A stretch of 64,000 bases of DNA from Nelumbo lutea (taxonomy: Eukaryota; Streptophyta; Magnoliopsida; Proteales; Nelumbonaceae). Below are positions 11,006 through 22,138 of the stretch, one piece after another. The notes beneath the pieces are model-generated. The model was not told where the DNA came from. It saw only the letters and a program-made list of their open reading frames with translations, and searched no databases. How positions within the stretch are numbered: the first letter of the stretch is position 1; each line of letters begins with the position of its first letter. The stretch is taken from contig JAKGHH010000001.1 in assembly GCA_022828595.1 (NCBI GenBank), forward strand, positions 206,975,813-207,039,812. Reading direction: 5' to 3'. Made by a program: the position numbers and the translations under genes.

Positions 11006-11089
11006 GTTTCATTCCAAAAAAAAAAACTCTTTCAAAAGAAAATGTAAAATGTTAAAATAAATTCATTCCAAGTGTGTGGTTTTATGAAA

Positions 11090-12640
11090 GTCAAAACCAT
11101 TGGTGGTGCCTTTTTATCACTTTCATAAATTATGCATCTAGAAAAGTGTGTGCGTATGCAATGAAACATAAAGATAATGTCTTGGAGATATTTAAATAAC
11201 TTCAAGCTAAGGTTGAAAGGGAGACGCTTAAATGTATTTGTGTAGATAATGGTGGTGAATACATTGGTCCATTAAAGGACAATTGCAAAACTTAGGGCAT
11301 TAAGCACAAGAAATCCATTCCCAAGACATCACAACAAAATGGTGTGGGTGAAAGGATGAACCACACTATTGTGGAAAGAATTAGATATTTGTTATCACAT
11401 GCAAAATTACCAAAAAGTTTTTGGGGAGAAGCAATACATACTACATGTTATTTGATCAATTTATCTCCATCAGCTCCCTTGAATGGAGATGTGGCTGAAA
11501 GTGTGAGGACAAGAAAGATGTTCCTATGAAACTTAACAGTGTTTGGATACAAGCATTTATACATGTTGCAAAAGAAGATAGATCCAAGCTTGATAATAAA
11601 TCCAAGCAATGCATTTTCTTGGGATATGTAGATGAGAAGTTTGGTTACAAGTTATGGGATCCTATTGACAAGAAATCTATTAAAAGTCAAGATGTGGTAT
11701 TTCTTGAAGACCAAACCATTGAAAACACTAATAAGGTTGAGAAGCCACCACCTTTTACAAATGATCTAATTGAGTTAGACCCATTTCCTCCTCAAGTAGT
11801 GCATTGTGATGCAAGAGAAAAAAAATGAAAATCAAGAAAATGAAGGTGATAGTGTTCACTTGTAGGATGATGAGCAGGGGGAACAAACCCCGCAAGAGCC
11901 GCCAAATATGCCACTAATAAGAATGTCCACAAGAGAGAGGTAACCATCAAGAAAGTACAAAGAAACATTAGTTTACTAGTGGAGTCAGGGAGGAGAATTA
12001 GAAAGCTATGAAGAGGTCTTGTCTAGTGAACACAAAGATGAGTGGTTAAACTCCATGATAGAAGAGATGAATTCCTTGCATGAGAATCAAACATATGATT
12101 TGGTGAAGTTGCCTAAAGGTAAGAAAACATTGAAGAACAAGTGGGTATTTAAATTAAAGACAAAAGACAAGAATTTACAACCAAGATATAAGGCAAGACT
12201 AGTTGTGAAAGGTTTTAGGCAGAAAAAAGGTATTGACTATAAGGAAATTTTTTCTCTCATTGTGAAAATGTCATCAATATGTGTTGCATTGGGATTGGTT
12301 GCAAGTTTGGACTTAAAGTTGAGCAACTAGATGTGAAAAACGGCCTCTCTTCATGGTGATTTGGACAAAGAGGTTTACATGGAACAACCGGAAGGATTTA
12401 AAGTAAAAGCAAAAGAGCACATGGTATGCATTCTCAGAAAAAGTTTGTATGGGCTCAAAACAAGCTCCAAGGCAATGGTACAAGAAGTTCGATTCATTTA
12501 TGGATCATCTATACACAAGAACAATTTCAGACCATTGTATATTTGTTAATAAATTTTCAGATGGTGATTTTATTATTCTTTTACTTTATATTAATGATAT
12601 GCCACTTGTTGATCATGATGTTAACAAAATTCTAGTTGGA
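11090..12640 (+). pseudogene. Ty1/copia (Tork-type) pol fragment: integrase core to RT
   Basis: Integrase blocks: ASRKVCVYAMKHKDNVLEIF, VDNGGEY, SQQNGVGERMNHTI and LPKSFWGEAIHT, then after a frameshift FIHVAKEDRSKLDNKSKQC, FLGYVDEKFGYKLWDP and DVVFLEDQTIE. RT follows: [49 protein letters not shown] and, after another shift, [13 protein letters not shown] and ILLLYINDM. The catalytic YVDD is changed to YIND. Similarity stops shortly after this motif (about 12640), so RNase H is missing. The order IN then RT marks Ty1/copia; the block spelling is that of the Tork group (from memory). The fragment starts next to LTR B, which has probably removed or displaced its 5' part. Confidence 0.85.
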
Positions 12641-12870
12641 ACTAGAGAAGTTGTAACCCCGTTATTTTATTGATAGTGGAAGTTTTGTGGGTTAGTGTCC
12701 CATGGTTTTTCCTCTTCACACCGGAGAAGTTTTTCATGTTAAAAATTCTAGTATACTATTTTTCTTGTATTGTTTGATTGTTTTTCTCAATAGACATTAT
12801 TTGTTATTTCTCCTTTGTCAATTACATTGCTGATTTGCACACTATTAACAAGGGATGTTAATCTCAACAT
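12640..12870 (+). repeat. Possible 3' end of a Tork-type LTR
   Basis: After the RT break comes GGTTTTTCCTCTTCACACC and GTTTTTCATGTTAAAAATTC, then a T-rich tract with TTTGATTG and ATTGCTGATTTG. Tork LTRs commonly carry a GGTTTTTCC...CACGTAAAAA segment near their 3' part (family knowledge). If right, RNase H and the start of the LTR were lost in one deletion. No matching second LTR is seen. Confidence 0.35.
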
Positions 12871-13367
12871 TAGTGGGAACCATTGATGTATCCCCAATAT
12901 ATGCGTTTATCGTATTACAAGCTTAGTCGAAGGTGTGTTCTTATTGTATTACGAGCCCAAATTGTAGCAACCCAAAAAAGTATTATTGCATATATTGTCC
13001 CCAATATATGCGTTTATTGCACTATGGATCTCTACTCATCCCCTTAATCTTTCTAATTTTCCATACTTGCTAACTTAGCCACATTGGTATTTTAAGCAAC
13101 TTTAACAAGTTTCAAAATTGTTAAATAGGTTTCCTATTGACAATTCTTTTCCCTTTTCTAAGAACCGTTTTTTTCACAATCCTCTTTACCCTTATTTAGA
13201 TTTTACTAAAATAGACTTTAATCTATTAAATGATTATATTTCTTAAAGAAAAATAAATTATTAGAGTAGGCATCATGTTTTCTTACCTATTGCTATACTA
13301 CCCTTGTATATCCCCAAACAAGCTCATGTTTTCTTAGATCCTTGATAGATTTCCAATCATCATCTAT
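12870..13367. other. Non-coding tract with a short direct repeat
   Basis: No gene seen. CCCCAATATATGCGTTTAT occurs twice (about 12894 and 13001), 107 bp apart, each followed by related TGCACTAT/CGTATTAC sequence. Confidence 0.5.
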
Positions 13368-13724
13368 GGCCTGTTCATTTTTTGGATTTTGAGAGGGGGA
13401 AAGTTGGTCAATGGGATTTTGGTTCCTATTGACCAATATGCTCCTTTTTTAGATTTATGTAGGGTATATAGAAAATTCATTTCCCCAGGGTATCACTTAC
13501 CTCCCAGGTGGGTAACTTTCCCACCTAGGGGAAAGTTTCCAACACTTGGATGGGACAAAATTGTCCCTTTTAATAATGGCTTTTCTATGGCTAAAACAAT
13601 CATCGCCTTATTTACCTGGGAAATAAATGAACATGGGTAAATGCACTTATCCGAGTAAGGAAATACTTAACTGGGTAAGTGCATTTACCCGAATATGTAA
13701 CTTCTCAAGAAGCAAACAAGGTCC
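13368..13724. mobile_element. Candidate PIF/Harbinger-like MITE (~357 bp)
   Basis: The left end reads GGCCTGTTCATTTTTTGG and the right end, reverse complemented, GGACCTTGTTTGCTTCTTG: an imperfect terminal inverted repeat resembling the GGCCTGTTTG start of Tourist-type elements. The flanks are TAT and TAA, near a 3-bp target duplication but not identical. The interior is rich in short palindromes and has no transposase. A non-autonomous origin is an inference. Confidence 0.4.
13635..13690. repeat. 18-bp inverted repeat (hairpin)
   Basis: GGGTAAATGCACTTATCC (13635-13652) pairs with GGGTAAGTGCATTTACCC (13673-13690) at 17 of 18 positions, separated by a 20-base loop. It lies inside the candidate MITE, near its right end. 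Confidence 0.8.
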
Positions 13725-14320
13725 TAATGTCTTTACCTCAGTTGGAGCACTTAACTTTTTCCCACAACAATTGCTATCTATCTTTCTTTAAAATTTTCCT
13801 CTAGTATAATCAGACATTATTTTAATTTTCTTGGGATTAATAACATGTTTTCCCTTTAAACTTTTCAAATAAATTAGAAATATGTACTCCTCTTTTTAGT
13901 ACTTATGGTAATGTTTATCTAGACTTCATGGTCACTTACTTCTTCTTGTAGGCATCATCAGATATGAATGTTTTGGATTTTCGCATACCTATCTCCATTG
14001 CCTTTTCAGTTGGGGCTGAAATGTTCTATTCATTATATGTAACATGGCCTCCATCACATGGCCAATTATATTTATAGCAATTCCAGCCATGTTATCCACA
14101 CACTACATTCAAGTATATCTTATTTTCTTTATCTCTACTTCTTAACCTATGTTTTATTTGCCCTAATGGAATGAATAAAGCACTTGTAATTAATTATACA
14201 ACTGAGACATCACTTGGTGTAACTAAAATAAGTGTAGGTACATGTTGTTCACCATGATTGCAATGGCAACAAAGGGATTAAACCAATGCTACAGAGACAC
14301 CCGCAAAAAGTTCACAACTC
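13725..14320. other. Non-coding tract
   Basis: AT-rich sequence without a convincing reading frame, repeat or motif on either strand. Confidence 0.5.
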
Positions 14321-14500
14321 GGCATGAACTCGCAATAAGCTCAAAGTCACCATAGATTTGCAATGAGCTCAAAGCCACCACAAACCTGCAGTGAGCTCAA
14401 ATCCACAACAGACCTATGACAAATTCAAGGTCACCATGGACCTACGATGAGCTTAAACCTATCACGAGCTTGCAGTGAGCTCAAAGCCATCGCAAATTGG
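14321..14500. repeat. Minisatellite, ~28-29 bp unit, 6 diverged copies
   Basis: Repeated units of the form TGAGCTCAAAGCCACCACAAAC followed by CTGCAG recur head to tail with 15-25% divergence. Each unit holds an AGCTC (SacI-like) core. No protein frame is kept across it. Confidence 0.7.
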
Positions 14501-15090
14501 TGACAAACGAAAGAATAATGACTGGCCAAAAGCATTCATAACAAGACCTCTAGTAGGATTATATTGGACACGTTAGACCAGTCTTGACATCATCCACGCC
14601 ACATCAGTATAGGAAACCCACAAAAGAAAGTAGCACACATATATTATGAGAATCCTCAGACAAAAAGAAACTTCATCCTGGAGAGATCTCGTAAGACACA
14701 TGGTGAACTCCTAGCAGTGTCCCCCTAACAATCAACACCGAATCAAAGATTCCCTTTCCAAATAGGAATCAAATTCTTTTGGCCCCTTCCCTTCAGGACC
14801 TTGGGATCTCTCCCTATAAAAGGAGGCATGAATCATAACAAACACATGGCTCTGTCAACATAAGCTCCTACCCTACCCCTGCTTCCAGCCTTCCTTCATC
14901 ATTCAAGGAGACCACTACACTTAGCCTTACCACATCACCCACAATAAGAGCTTTCAATGTGAAAAGAGAGATTCTTCCATAAACACTTAAACATCATAGA
15001 CACAAATGCAAGCCTCTTCTTTCATTCCAATATTGAAGGACACAAATGCAAGCCTCTTCTTTGGAACATTCAGTTCTAAATGAAACATTT
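14500..15090 (+). other. LTR-like or promoter-like tract with TATA box
   Basis: A TATA box CTATAAAAGG (14814-14823) follows a CT-rich tract (CCCTTCCCTTCAGGACC). Downstream is a leader-like segment in which GACACAAATGCAAGCCTCTT occurs twice (14999-15022, 15039-15062) with a 40-bp period. This resembles a Ty3 LTR U3-R junction, but no terminal TG/CA pair or partner LTR was found, so it could also be an old gene promoter. Confidence 0.35.
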
Positions 15091-15105
15091 CCATGGTCCT
15101 TTCAG

Positions 15106-15283
15106 CATCATTGGGCCTTTCCCTTTCTTATTCTCTCGCATTGACTGGATCTCAAATCTTATGGTACTATAACTTAACCAACTATGTTGTTTCTATTAAA
15201 AGAATGGAACAATTCATGTATATACCACCAGGACCACTAACAATTATTGATGATAAAAGGCCACCTCCTTCCTGGCCATTCAT
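15106..15283 (+). pseudogene. Orphan exon of an ABCC (MRP-type) transporter
   Basis: The frame reads SLGLSLSYSLALTGSQILWY, NLTNYVVSIKRMEQFMYIPP and DDKRPPPSWP. This is the end of the second transmembrane domain and the linker into the second nucleotide-binding domain of plant ABCC (multidrug-resistance-associated) transporters, close to the ABCC8/ABCC10 branch by recollection. A TTTCAG acceptor lies at 15101-15105 and a GTGATT donor directly after the Pro-Phe-Met end. Residues VERIKQ have become IKRMEQ, and the usual arginine-containing SRWYCN became LWYYN. No neighbouring exons (for example Walker A) were found within 3 kb, so this is a relic. Confidence 0.75.
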
Positions 15284-15289
15284 GTGATT

Positions 15290-17200
15290 AGTCTTCTCTA
15301 ACCACATTATTTTACTGTTGCAAATAGCTTAAGATTTGGTGAAGTAGTCATTTTAAAGCTAATAGCAAATTGTGATTTCTATTTACTTTTTATTTTTAAA
15401 AAGGAATAATTTTGGTATCATATTGAGAGCCTAGTTAGTCCTTGGTGGATGTTAAGAGACTCAAGATCTATATTGTTTTTCCGTAATTCACTTCAATGCT
15501 CTACTCCATGTGGCTTGAATAATGCATGCAACCCCTTGAAAAAAGATCACTAAACTTAATTTAGATATATTTTACCATTGAATCACTAAACTTCCACAAA
15601 AAAAAAAAAAGATCTTTGTTTTTCCACATGTTATATTATGTGATGGTAAAATTTTGTCACCAATTCAACTACCTGACTTGGCAATTGGCATGGAACCAGC
15701 AAGTAACAATATAAGAGATAGATGGCAATCATGAAGATGAGGTCTACAGCTATCAACTGGACTATTGTTGTCTTTTTGGTAATTAACTGTATTGTTGTCA
15801 AATTTCAATTCTTTTATATATAAATGAAGGCATGAAATTAGTAATGGTAAGACAAGTTACCAAGTATAAGGTGATTTCATCTCATCATCATGTGCAAATT
15901 GTGAAGTTATTTCTAATTTACTTGGGAGTTAGCAATATACTATTTGATTGCTCGAACACAGAGGCCAGAGCTAGTGCGGCTGTTACACCCAATACATACA
16001 CGAAACCCGGTTACCTGCCCTTGTTGGTTATATTATTGTTGCCTAATAAAATCACTTTTAGTTTTGGAATTTGAAATCCTAATTCCTAATACTTAAAAAC
16101 CCTAATTTCCCTACCTGAATTATAGATTTACATATTTATGTGTCTTTGGTACTTTCCTTTTTGTAAATATCTTCATTCATCTCTTTTGTATTTTAATATA
16201 ATATTTGAGACTATAATTCTTCACATTGTAAGATAAGTGATCTCCAAGTCTGGAGAGGTAATTCTGATTGCCATTGTGGTTCTATTTTATGTTTGTCAAT
16301 GCTTCTTGATTTTTATGAACTTCATTTTATTGCTCTCAAAGGAAGTAGGTATACATGCCCATAAAATTGAATTTGACTAGGAATGTCAAGAATCCTAGAA
16401 TGAATTCAAGTTATAAAATTCTTGGAGGTGATTGCCAACCATTATATGAACCCTTTTTATATTTAAACCCTTTCCCATGTTATCCTAACAATTCCAAGGA
16501 CAAATTGGATGAGTGTGACTATCTGATTTATCATCATCGTAGTTACTACAAAGTTTAACCCAGGTAACAATTCAAACAATATGCACACTCATTCAAAGCA
16601 AGAATATGATTAGTATATGTTTCAAATTTGTAATATCTCATAGGCCAAAAAATTACCCAAACAGAAATGTCAACCATAATTTGAGTCCCCAATAGTTGGG
16701 TAGCTATCCCTTCTCTACTCCAGGGACCCACCATTTGATTATCCCAACTTTAATAGATCAGTAGAGACAAAATAATAAAAAAAATAACATGGATAGACTA
16801 CTACATTTTATTGGACAGTGTAGATAAAATCCTAATTAAGAAGCGTTACAACTACAAACAACGCCTAGAGCATATGGTTGGAGGTCTGGTTCTGATTATT
16901 TACTTGTATAGTGGGGAGGTGTTCACAAAGGGTTTACTATTTCTTTTTTTTTTTTCATTGATATATCCGAATGGTATTTTGCTTTCGAAAAGGATGCACC
17001 AATGCTGATTGGTATACTACTTCAGTGGTATTTTACTTTTAAAGTGGGTGCTTGATGGTGCTAGTGGAGTGGGTGTACTTGAGTTATTACATTAAGTTTA
17101 GTAAATCATTCTACTCAGAGGCCTCTTCCTATGATTCAACATTTATAAGGTTATCTTCTGCTTGGGATAGTTCCTGCTTCTCAACTATACTATACTCTTT
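15290..17200. other. Non-coding tract
   Basis: AT-rich sequence. Short open frames (for example 16355-16558 and 16811-17008) show no family resemblance and no splice context, and are probably chance. Confidence 0.5.
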
Positions 17201-17202
17201 TT

Positions 17203-17640
17203 TTACAAGACTTTTTTTAGAAATATCATCAACACTATTGTTTGCCTTGGGTTGAATGACTTCTCATCTTTATGATTGTGATTTTGAACCCCATCTTCTT
17301 TCTCTTTCATGTCTATCCTTCTATCCTCTAAATTTGCCAAACCATCATCAGATGTGATCATATATTCTTGATCTTCCAAATTTTTTAGTGGTTGGACATC
17401 AAGTTTCACGTCTTGTAGCATCTTTTCAAAGAAAAATGATTAAGGTTGTAATGTGTTTTAGTAAAGTGAGTTTGGATGTTATTGTTTTGATCTTTCACAT
17501 TCCTCTTGAGATCCTACACTTCCAACTCAGCATCCAATTCTCTTACTCCAAAATTGCTTGAGCCATCAATCATAGTGGTTTCATCTTCTTCCAAATTTTT
17601 GGGTGATTGGAATTAGGAGGACTGCCTATTTCTTGGAATG
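17203..17640 (-). pseudogene. Decayed acidic repeat protein fragment, unrecognised
   Basis: The minus strand carries two related acidic modules: QSPKNLEEDETTMIDGSSN with RELDAELEV (about 17525-17620), and QPLKNLEDQEYMITSDDG with ANLEDRRIDMKEKEDGVQN (in 17203-17421). Both show KNLE(D/E) followed by MI and a downstream LE/LD block, which suggests a repetitive coiled-coil or acidic protein. Stops separate them. I do not recognise the family; it could be an exon remnant or chance similarity in a low-complexity region. Confidence 0.3.
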
Positions 17641-18550
17641 AACCAATTGTTTAAACCCCCTCATTAAGTTTTCACATTTTGCTACTTTTCAAAAGGATTC
17701 ATGAGGGATATGTTAGAAAATAATAACCTATTCAAGGACCTCACCCAACAGTTTAATCTTTTAGGTTGAATGGTTCCTTGAGAACTTGATATTAACAAAT
17801 TTGTACTTCACTTAAACTAAGAGGTCTAAACCTAATCCTTCATTCCTTTTCAAGATTTTAAAATGGACAAAGAATTTTGCATGCAGAACCTAATAAAACA
17901 AGAAGCAACTTCATTCCATCTACCACTCAACATGGATTTGAGAACCTATTAACAAATCCGAAAAGAAATTAGAGTATAAAACTAGTTTTTAAATCATGCT
18001 TTAAATTGACTTCCAACATATGACCCAAAGATTTTTCTACTTCCAACATATGAACCTTGGGATTTTTGCTTCCCTAATTTAATGTCTAAAATTCCAGGGG
18101 CCTTTTACTTCTCATTTTAGTTAGAAATTAATAGTATTTGAACTCCAAGGCATAAAGGAAAAAAAAGAAGAAAAATCAAAGATTCATTGAAATAGTTGAC
18201 ATTTCTCCTGTTTATTTTCCCCTTCACAATATAAATAAACATATCCACATGCATACACCCTCTATCACATGAGAACAAGACATGGAATGTAGGAATAGAG
18301 ACTAACCAACTGTACAAGTCAAATTTACAAGACTAGTGGCTCCTTCACTTGAGAAGAATGGTAAAAAATAGTTTGTTCTATTGAATCAAAACAACAAGGA
18401 ATAAAAACTACAAAAGATTGGAACAAAATAAAAAGAGAGATCTAATGGCAATGAGAACATGTGAATGGGGAAAATGGTCCTAAATGGTTGTTTCATGAAT
18501 TATGAGAACAGGATCAAGAGCTTTTAGTGAAGGGTTCTTTCACAACCAAC
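17640..18550. other. Non-coding tract
   Basis: AT-rich. A small direct repeat, TTGACTTCCAACATATGA / CTACTTCCAACATATGAACC, occurs near 18006-18055. Nothing else supported. Confidence 0.5.
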
Positions 18551-18551
18551 A

Positions 18552-19316
18552 ACAAGGTTTAAAGCATCGGAAGCGCATAGCATATAGGAAAGGCAATTTC
18601 AAGATGCATATCAAAATACGCCTTAGATACGCATGTGTATTGGAGAAAAATTAAAATACACATAGAAAACACTATAAAAAACTTCAATATAACATAAAAA
18701 AAATACATCAATAATACTAGATATAAGGCCTTAATAAGGTATATATGCATAAGATTAATATATTTAAATGGAGTTTGTGAGGAAATGCATCATAGTCAAA
18801 ATACAAGAACATCTAGGCAATGTCTGTTAAAATTATAACCACATCAATATTTAATAATTCAATTCAACACATATAACATAATTCAACACAAAATATTAAT
18901 GTCAAATAATTGAAGAAAAAGGCATTTAGTAATGGAAGTTTAAAAACATATTATCATAAATAATGATGTCTATTAATAACCTATATGATATACAATTCAA
19001 CAATAATTAATAAATAAATACTAAAGTTAAAATAAAAATTATAAAAAATTCATTATTTGATAAATTATTTACTTATATACCTCAAGTCAAGTGATGACAA
19101 TCAATAGTTCAGTACTAAATAGAGTTTCTTCCATGCTCATAATTGTTTATATCTACATTGTGTTGGTCTCTAACCAGAAAGCAATATTCACCCCAACTCA
19201 TTCCATTAGGGTATGGCATTATGTATATTTACCTAAGATGCTCAAATTGATCCCTAATACAACATTATTGATAACAAGGTTGAGCCTAGTTATTTAATCC
19301 ATATCCTTCAACAAAC
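18552..19316. repeat. Direct repeat R1, copy 1 (~0.75 kb)
   Basis: This segment recurs at 20806-21455 in the same orientation. Shared blocks include GATTAATATATTTAAATGGA, TACTTATATACCTCAAGTCA and GATAACAAGGTTGAGCCTAG. Divergence with many small indels suggests an old duplication. Neither copy has a convincing frame. The copies are about 1.5 kb apart; most of the interval is a later hAT insertion. Confidence 0.8.
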
Positions 19317-19540
19317 TACCAAAAAGCCAAGAACTCATGATAGTTTTAGGGCTATAGTTGTATGGCCTATGTTTTGACTCACTTCCATACTGAGAAGAGT
19401 TATAGCATAATCAGAAGTTGAACTCAAACTTATGCTACATAATCCATGCATCATCTCATTACCATAGTTTTCAAGGCGCCTAAACAAGGCTAAGCGACCA
19501 CAGGACGCCTAGGCGTCGCCTAGGAGTTGGAATTTTAAAA

Positions 19541-19765
19541 CGCTTGTTTTATTGAGTTTTTACTTTATATATGCTTTTTAGACATGTAATTCAGCCATAA
19601 AAAAAAACATTTGATTCAATTAAGCCATACAATCACTGAATCAGCCATAAAAATGCTTGTTTTATTGAGTTTTTACTTTATATATGCTTTTTAGACATGT
19701 AATTCAGCCATAAAAAAACTTTTGATTCAATTAAGCCATACAATCATTGAATCAGCCATAAAAAT
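19541..19765. repeat. ~110-bp tandem duplication inside the hAT element
   Basis: Two nearly identical units, from CTTGTTTTATTGAGTTTTTA to AATCAGCCATAAAAA. A third, partial ATTCAGCCATAAA array continues to about 19850. Confidence 0.85.
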
Positions 19766-20330
19766 TTTGAATAACAAGAAGAATCAGCCATAAACATTTG
19801 ATTCAAGTTTCAGTTTCAAGACATTTAATTCAGCCATAAAAAAATCAGCCACATAATCATATATTAATGTATAAAAATAATTGAATGAGAAGAAGAAGGA
19901 GAATTAAAGAATAGATTAAAATTTGAGATGATTCAAGACTTCAAGTGTGAAACTGTGAATGATTGAAGGGAGGAGAAGAGTAGGGTGGAGCCCCTGTTTT
20001 TTTCAAAAAAAAAAAGAAAAAAAGAAAAGGGACTCATGGGGCGGACTGACGACTGAGAGAGTGAGAGTGACTGACTGAGAACACCACTCATGGGGTGGGT
20101 GGAATAACAAGAAGAAGAAGTGCAGAAAGGGAGGACAGAGGAGTATAGGGGTGGAGCCCTGTTTTTTCAAAAAAAAAAGAAAAGAAAAGGACTAGCAAGC
20201 CCCTATTTTTTCGACTAAACTGATATCTGAGAAGAGAAAGGAGGAGAAGAAGAAGAAGAAGAAGAAAGGGAGTATTGGCAGAGCCTCTGTTTTTTGAAAA
20301 AAAAAAGTAAAAACTGTTGAAACTCTAAAA

Positions 20331-20376
20331 TCTGAAGAAGAAGAAGAAGAAGAAAAAGAAGAAGAAGAAGAAGAAG
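20331..20376. repeat. GAA microsatellite
   Basis: An interrupted (GAA)n run of about 45 bp inside the hAT element. It yields a poly-Phe/Ser shadow frame on the minus strand that is not a gene. Confidence 0.9.
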
Positions 20377-20805
20377 TACCTGCTCGAACTAAGGTGTGAG
20401 TGCAACTGTGATGGAGTTGGGTTGCTTGAGCTTGCAGAGTTCACCTGTTCAGTTCTCCTCCCTCCCCGGTCGAACCAAAACCCTTGTCTTAGTTTAGTTG
20501 CATACACTATTCTATGGGCGGGCGCCTAGTGTGCAAAACATATGGCGTTTGGGCGAGGTGACCTTCAAAAACCGCCTAGTCGCCTTGACAACTATGCTCA
20601 TTACTACACACAGATCTTCTATAATTTTGGTTCCACTCATTTGGTCTTCCATAATCATAAGAACCATAATCAAAAATATCCATTAATTGCATACCTTTGC
20701 AACTTTGACGGTATTCATCACCACTAAGAGGCATTGAGTCATCCATGGCTGGTATATGTTTAACAAAAGCATCAGTAACATTACCTTAATTGTGACCAAG
20801 GTTCA

Positions 20806-21455
20806 AAGTATTGAAAACGCATAATGCATCAGAAAGGCAATTTTAAGATGCATATGGAGATACGCCTTAGATATGCATGTGTGTTGAAGAAAAATTAAGA
20901 TACGATATATATACATAAGATTAATATATTTAAATGGAGTTTATAAGAAAACAAATCATAGTCAACATACAGGAACATCTAGGCAATATTTATTAAAATT
21001 ATAATCTCATCAATGTCTAATAATTCAATTCAACACAAAATATTAATGTCTAATAATGAAAAAAAATACATTCAACAATGGAAGTGTAAAACATACCATC
21101 ATGAATGATGATGTTCGTTAATGACCTATATAATATACAATTTAAAATTAATTAAAAAATATAACACTAAAATCATAATAAAAATTATAAAAATTCATTA
21201 TTTGATAAGTTATTTACTTATATACCTCAAGTCAAGTGATGGCAATCAATAGTTCAATACCATAGGGAGTTTTTTGTAGGCTCATAATTATTTATATCTG
21301 CATTGTGTTTGTTTCTAACCAAAGAGCAATATTCACCCCAATTCAATCTATTAGAGTATGGTATTATAATATTTATTTAAAATGATTAAATTGCTCCCTA
21401 GTATAGAGTTATTGATAACAAGGTTGAGCCTAGTATTTCGATCCATATCCTTTAG
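20806..21455. repeat. Direct repeat R1, copy 2
   Basis: Second copy of the segment at 18552-19316, shortened near its start (a stretch between the CATGTGT and ATATACATAAG blocks is missing) and diverged throughout. Confidence 0.8.
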
Positions 21456-21539
21456 CAAAACATTTATATGTTAAATGCTTATTTAAAAATTTTTGCTCAA
21501 AAAAAGTCGCTTTTACTCTTACTTAAGTGTGGCTGTGAT

Positions 21540-21900
21540 GGAGAAGAAATATCACATGATCTACCATATATGATAGATCAACCATTTATATATTTACAAT
21601 ATATTCAATCCTTATGATACTTTAACATTATCTATTTTTTAATTCCAAAAATTATAAAATAATAAAAAAATAATTGAAGAAGAAATATTAAATAATCTAT
21701 AAATATGATAGATCATCCATAGATCTACAATCCATTCAATCCTTATGGCAAATCATAAAAAAAATATAAACAAGTAATATTTATTATTAAATTTCAAAAT
21801 TCAAAAAAATAAATATTATACAAAAAAAATCAAATGATATATGGATATGGTAGATCATCCATATTTCTAACATTTTAAATCCTTACATGTAAATCAAAAA
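21540..21900. repeat. ~130-bp tandem repeat, three diverged copies
   Basis: Each copy contains a TATGATAGATCATCCAT-like block followed by ATTCAATCCTTATG (starts near 21545, 21676 and 21820), separated by A-rich spacers. No coding potential. Confidence 0.65.
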
Positions 21901-22138
21901 AAAAAAAAAAAAGAAACATATTTTTAATTTTTTTGTTAAAATTTTCAACATATGAAATATAGATCACTAAGGTTAAAACACTTCCAAGCATTCAAACAAG
22001 AAAGAAACAAAAAATCATAAGATTAATAAAAAAGAATTGAAAAAATTGACCTATTTTCACAATATTTTCGAAAACTTCCCAAATCTTTAAGTTTGACACC
22101 TTTACCTTGTGTTTTCTGCAGATCCTATTAGACAATTT

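Larger units (their letters stand above)
19463..20596. mobile_element. Non-autonomous hAT-type transposon (1134 bp)
   Basis: The ends are inverted repeats: left CATAGTTTTCAAGGCGCCTA, right (reverse complement) CATAGTTGTCAAGGCGACTA, about 18 of 20 matching. An identical 8-bp sequence CTCATTAC flanks both sides (19455-19462, 20597-20604). CA...TG ends and an 8-bp duplication are diagnostic of hAT. There is no transposase. The interior holds a ~110-bp tandem duplication (19541-19765), three copies of a GAGCCC-TGTTTTTT-poly-A motif (about 19988, 20156, 20283) and GAA-rich tracts. GCCTAGGCG-type subterminal repeats occur at both ends. Confidence 0.9.

Noticed and set aside
20325..20507. Minus-strand frame ending in a poly-Phe run
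   Set aside because: Shadow of the GAA microsatellite inside the hAT element.
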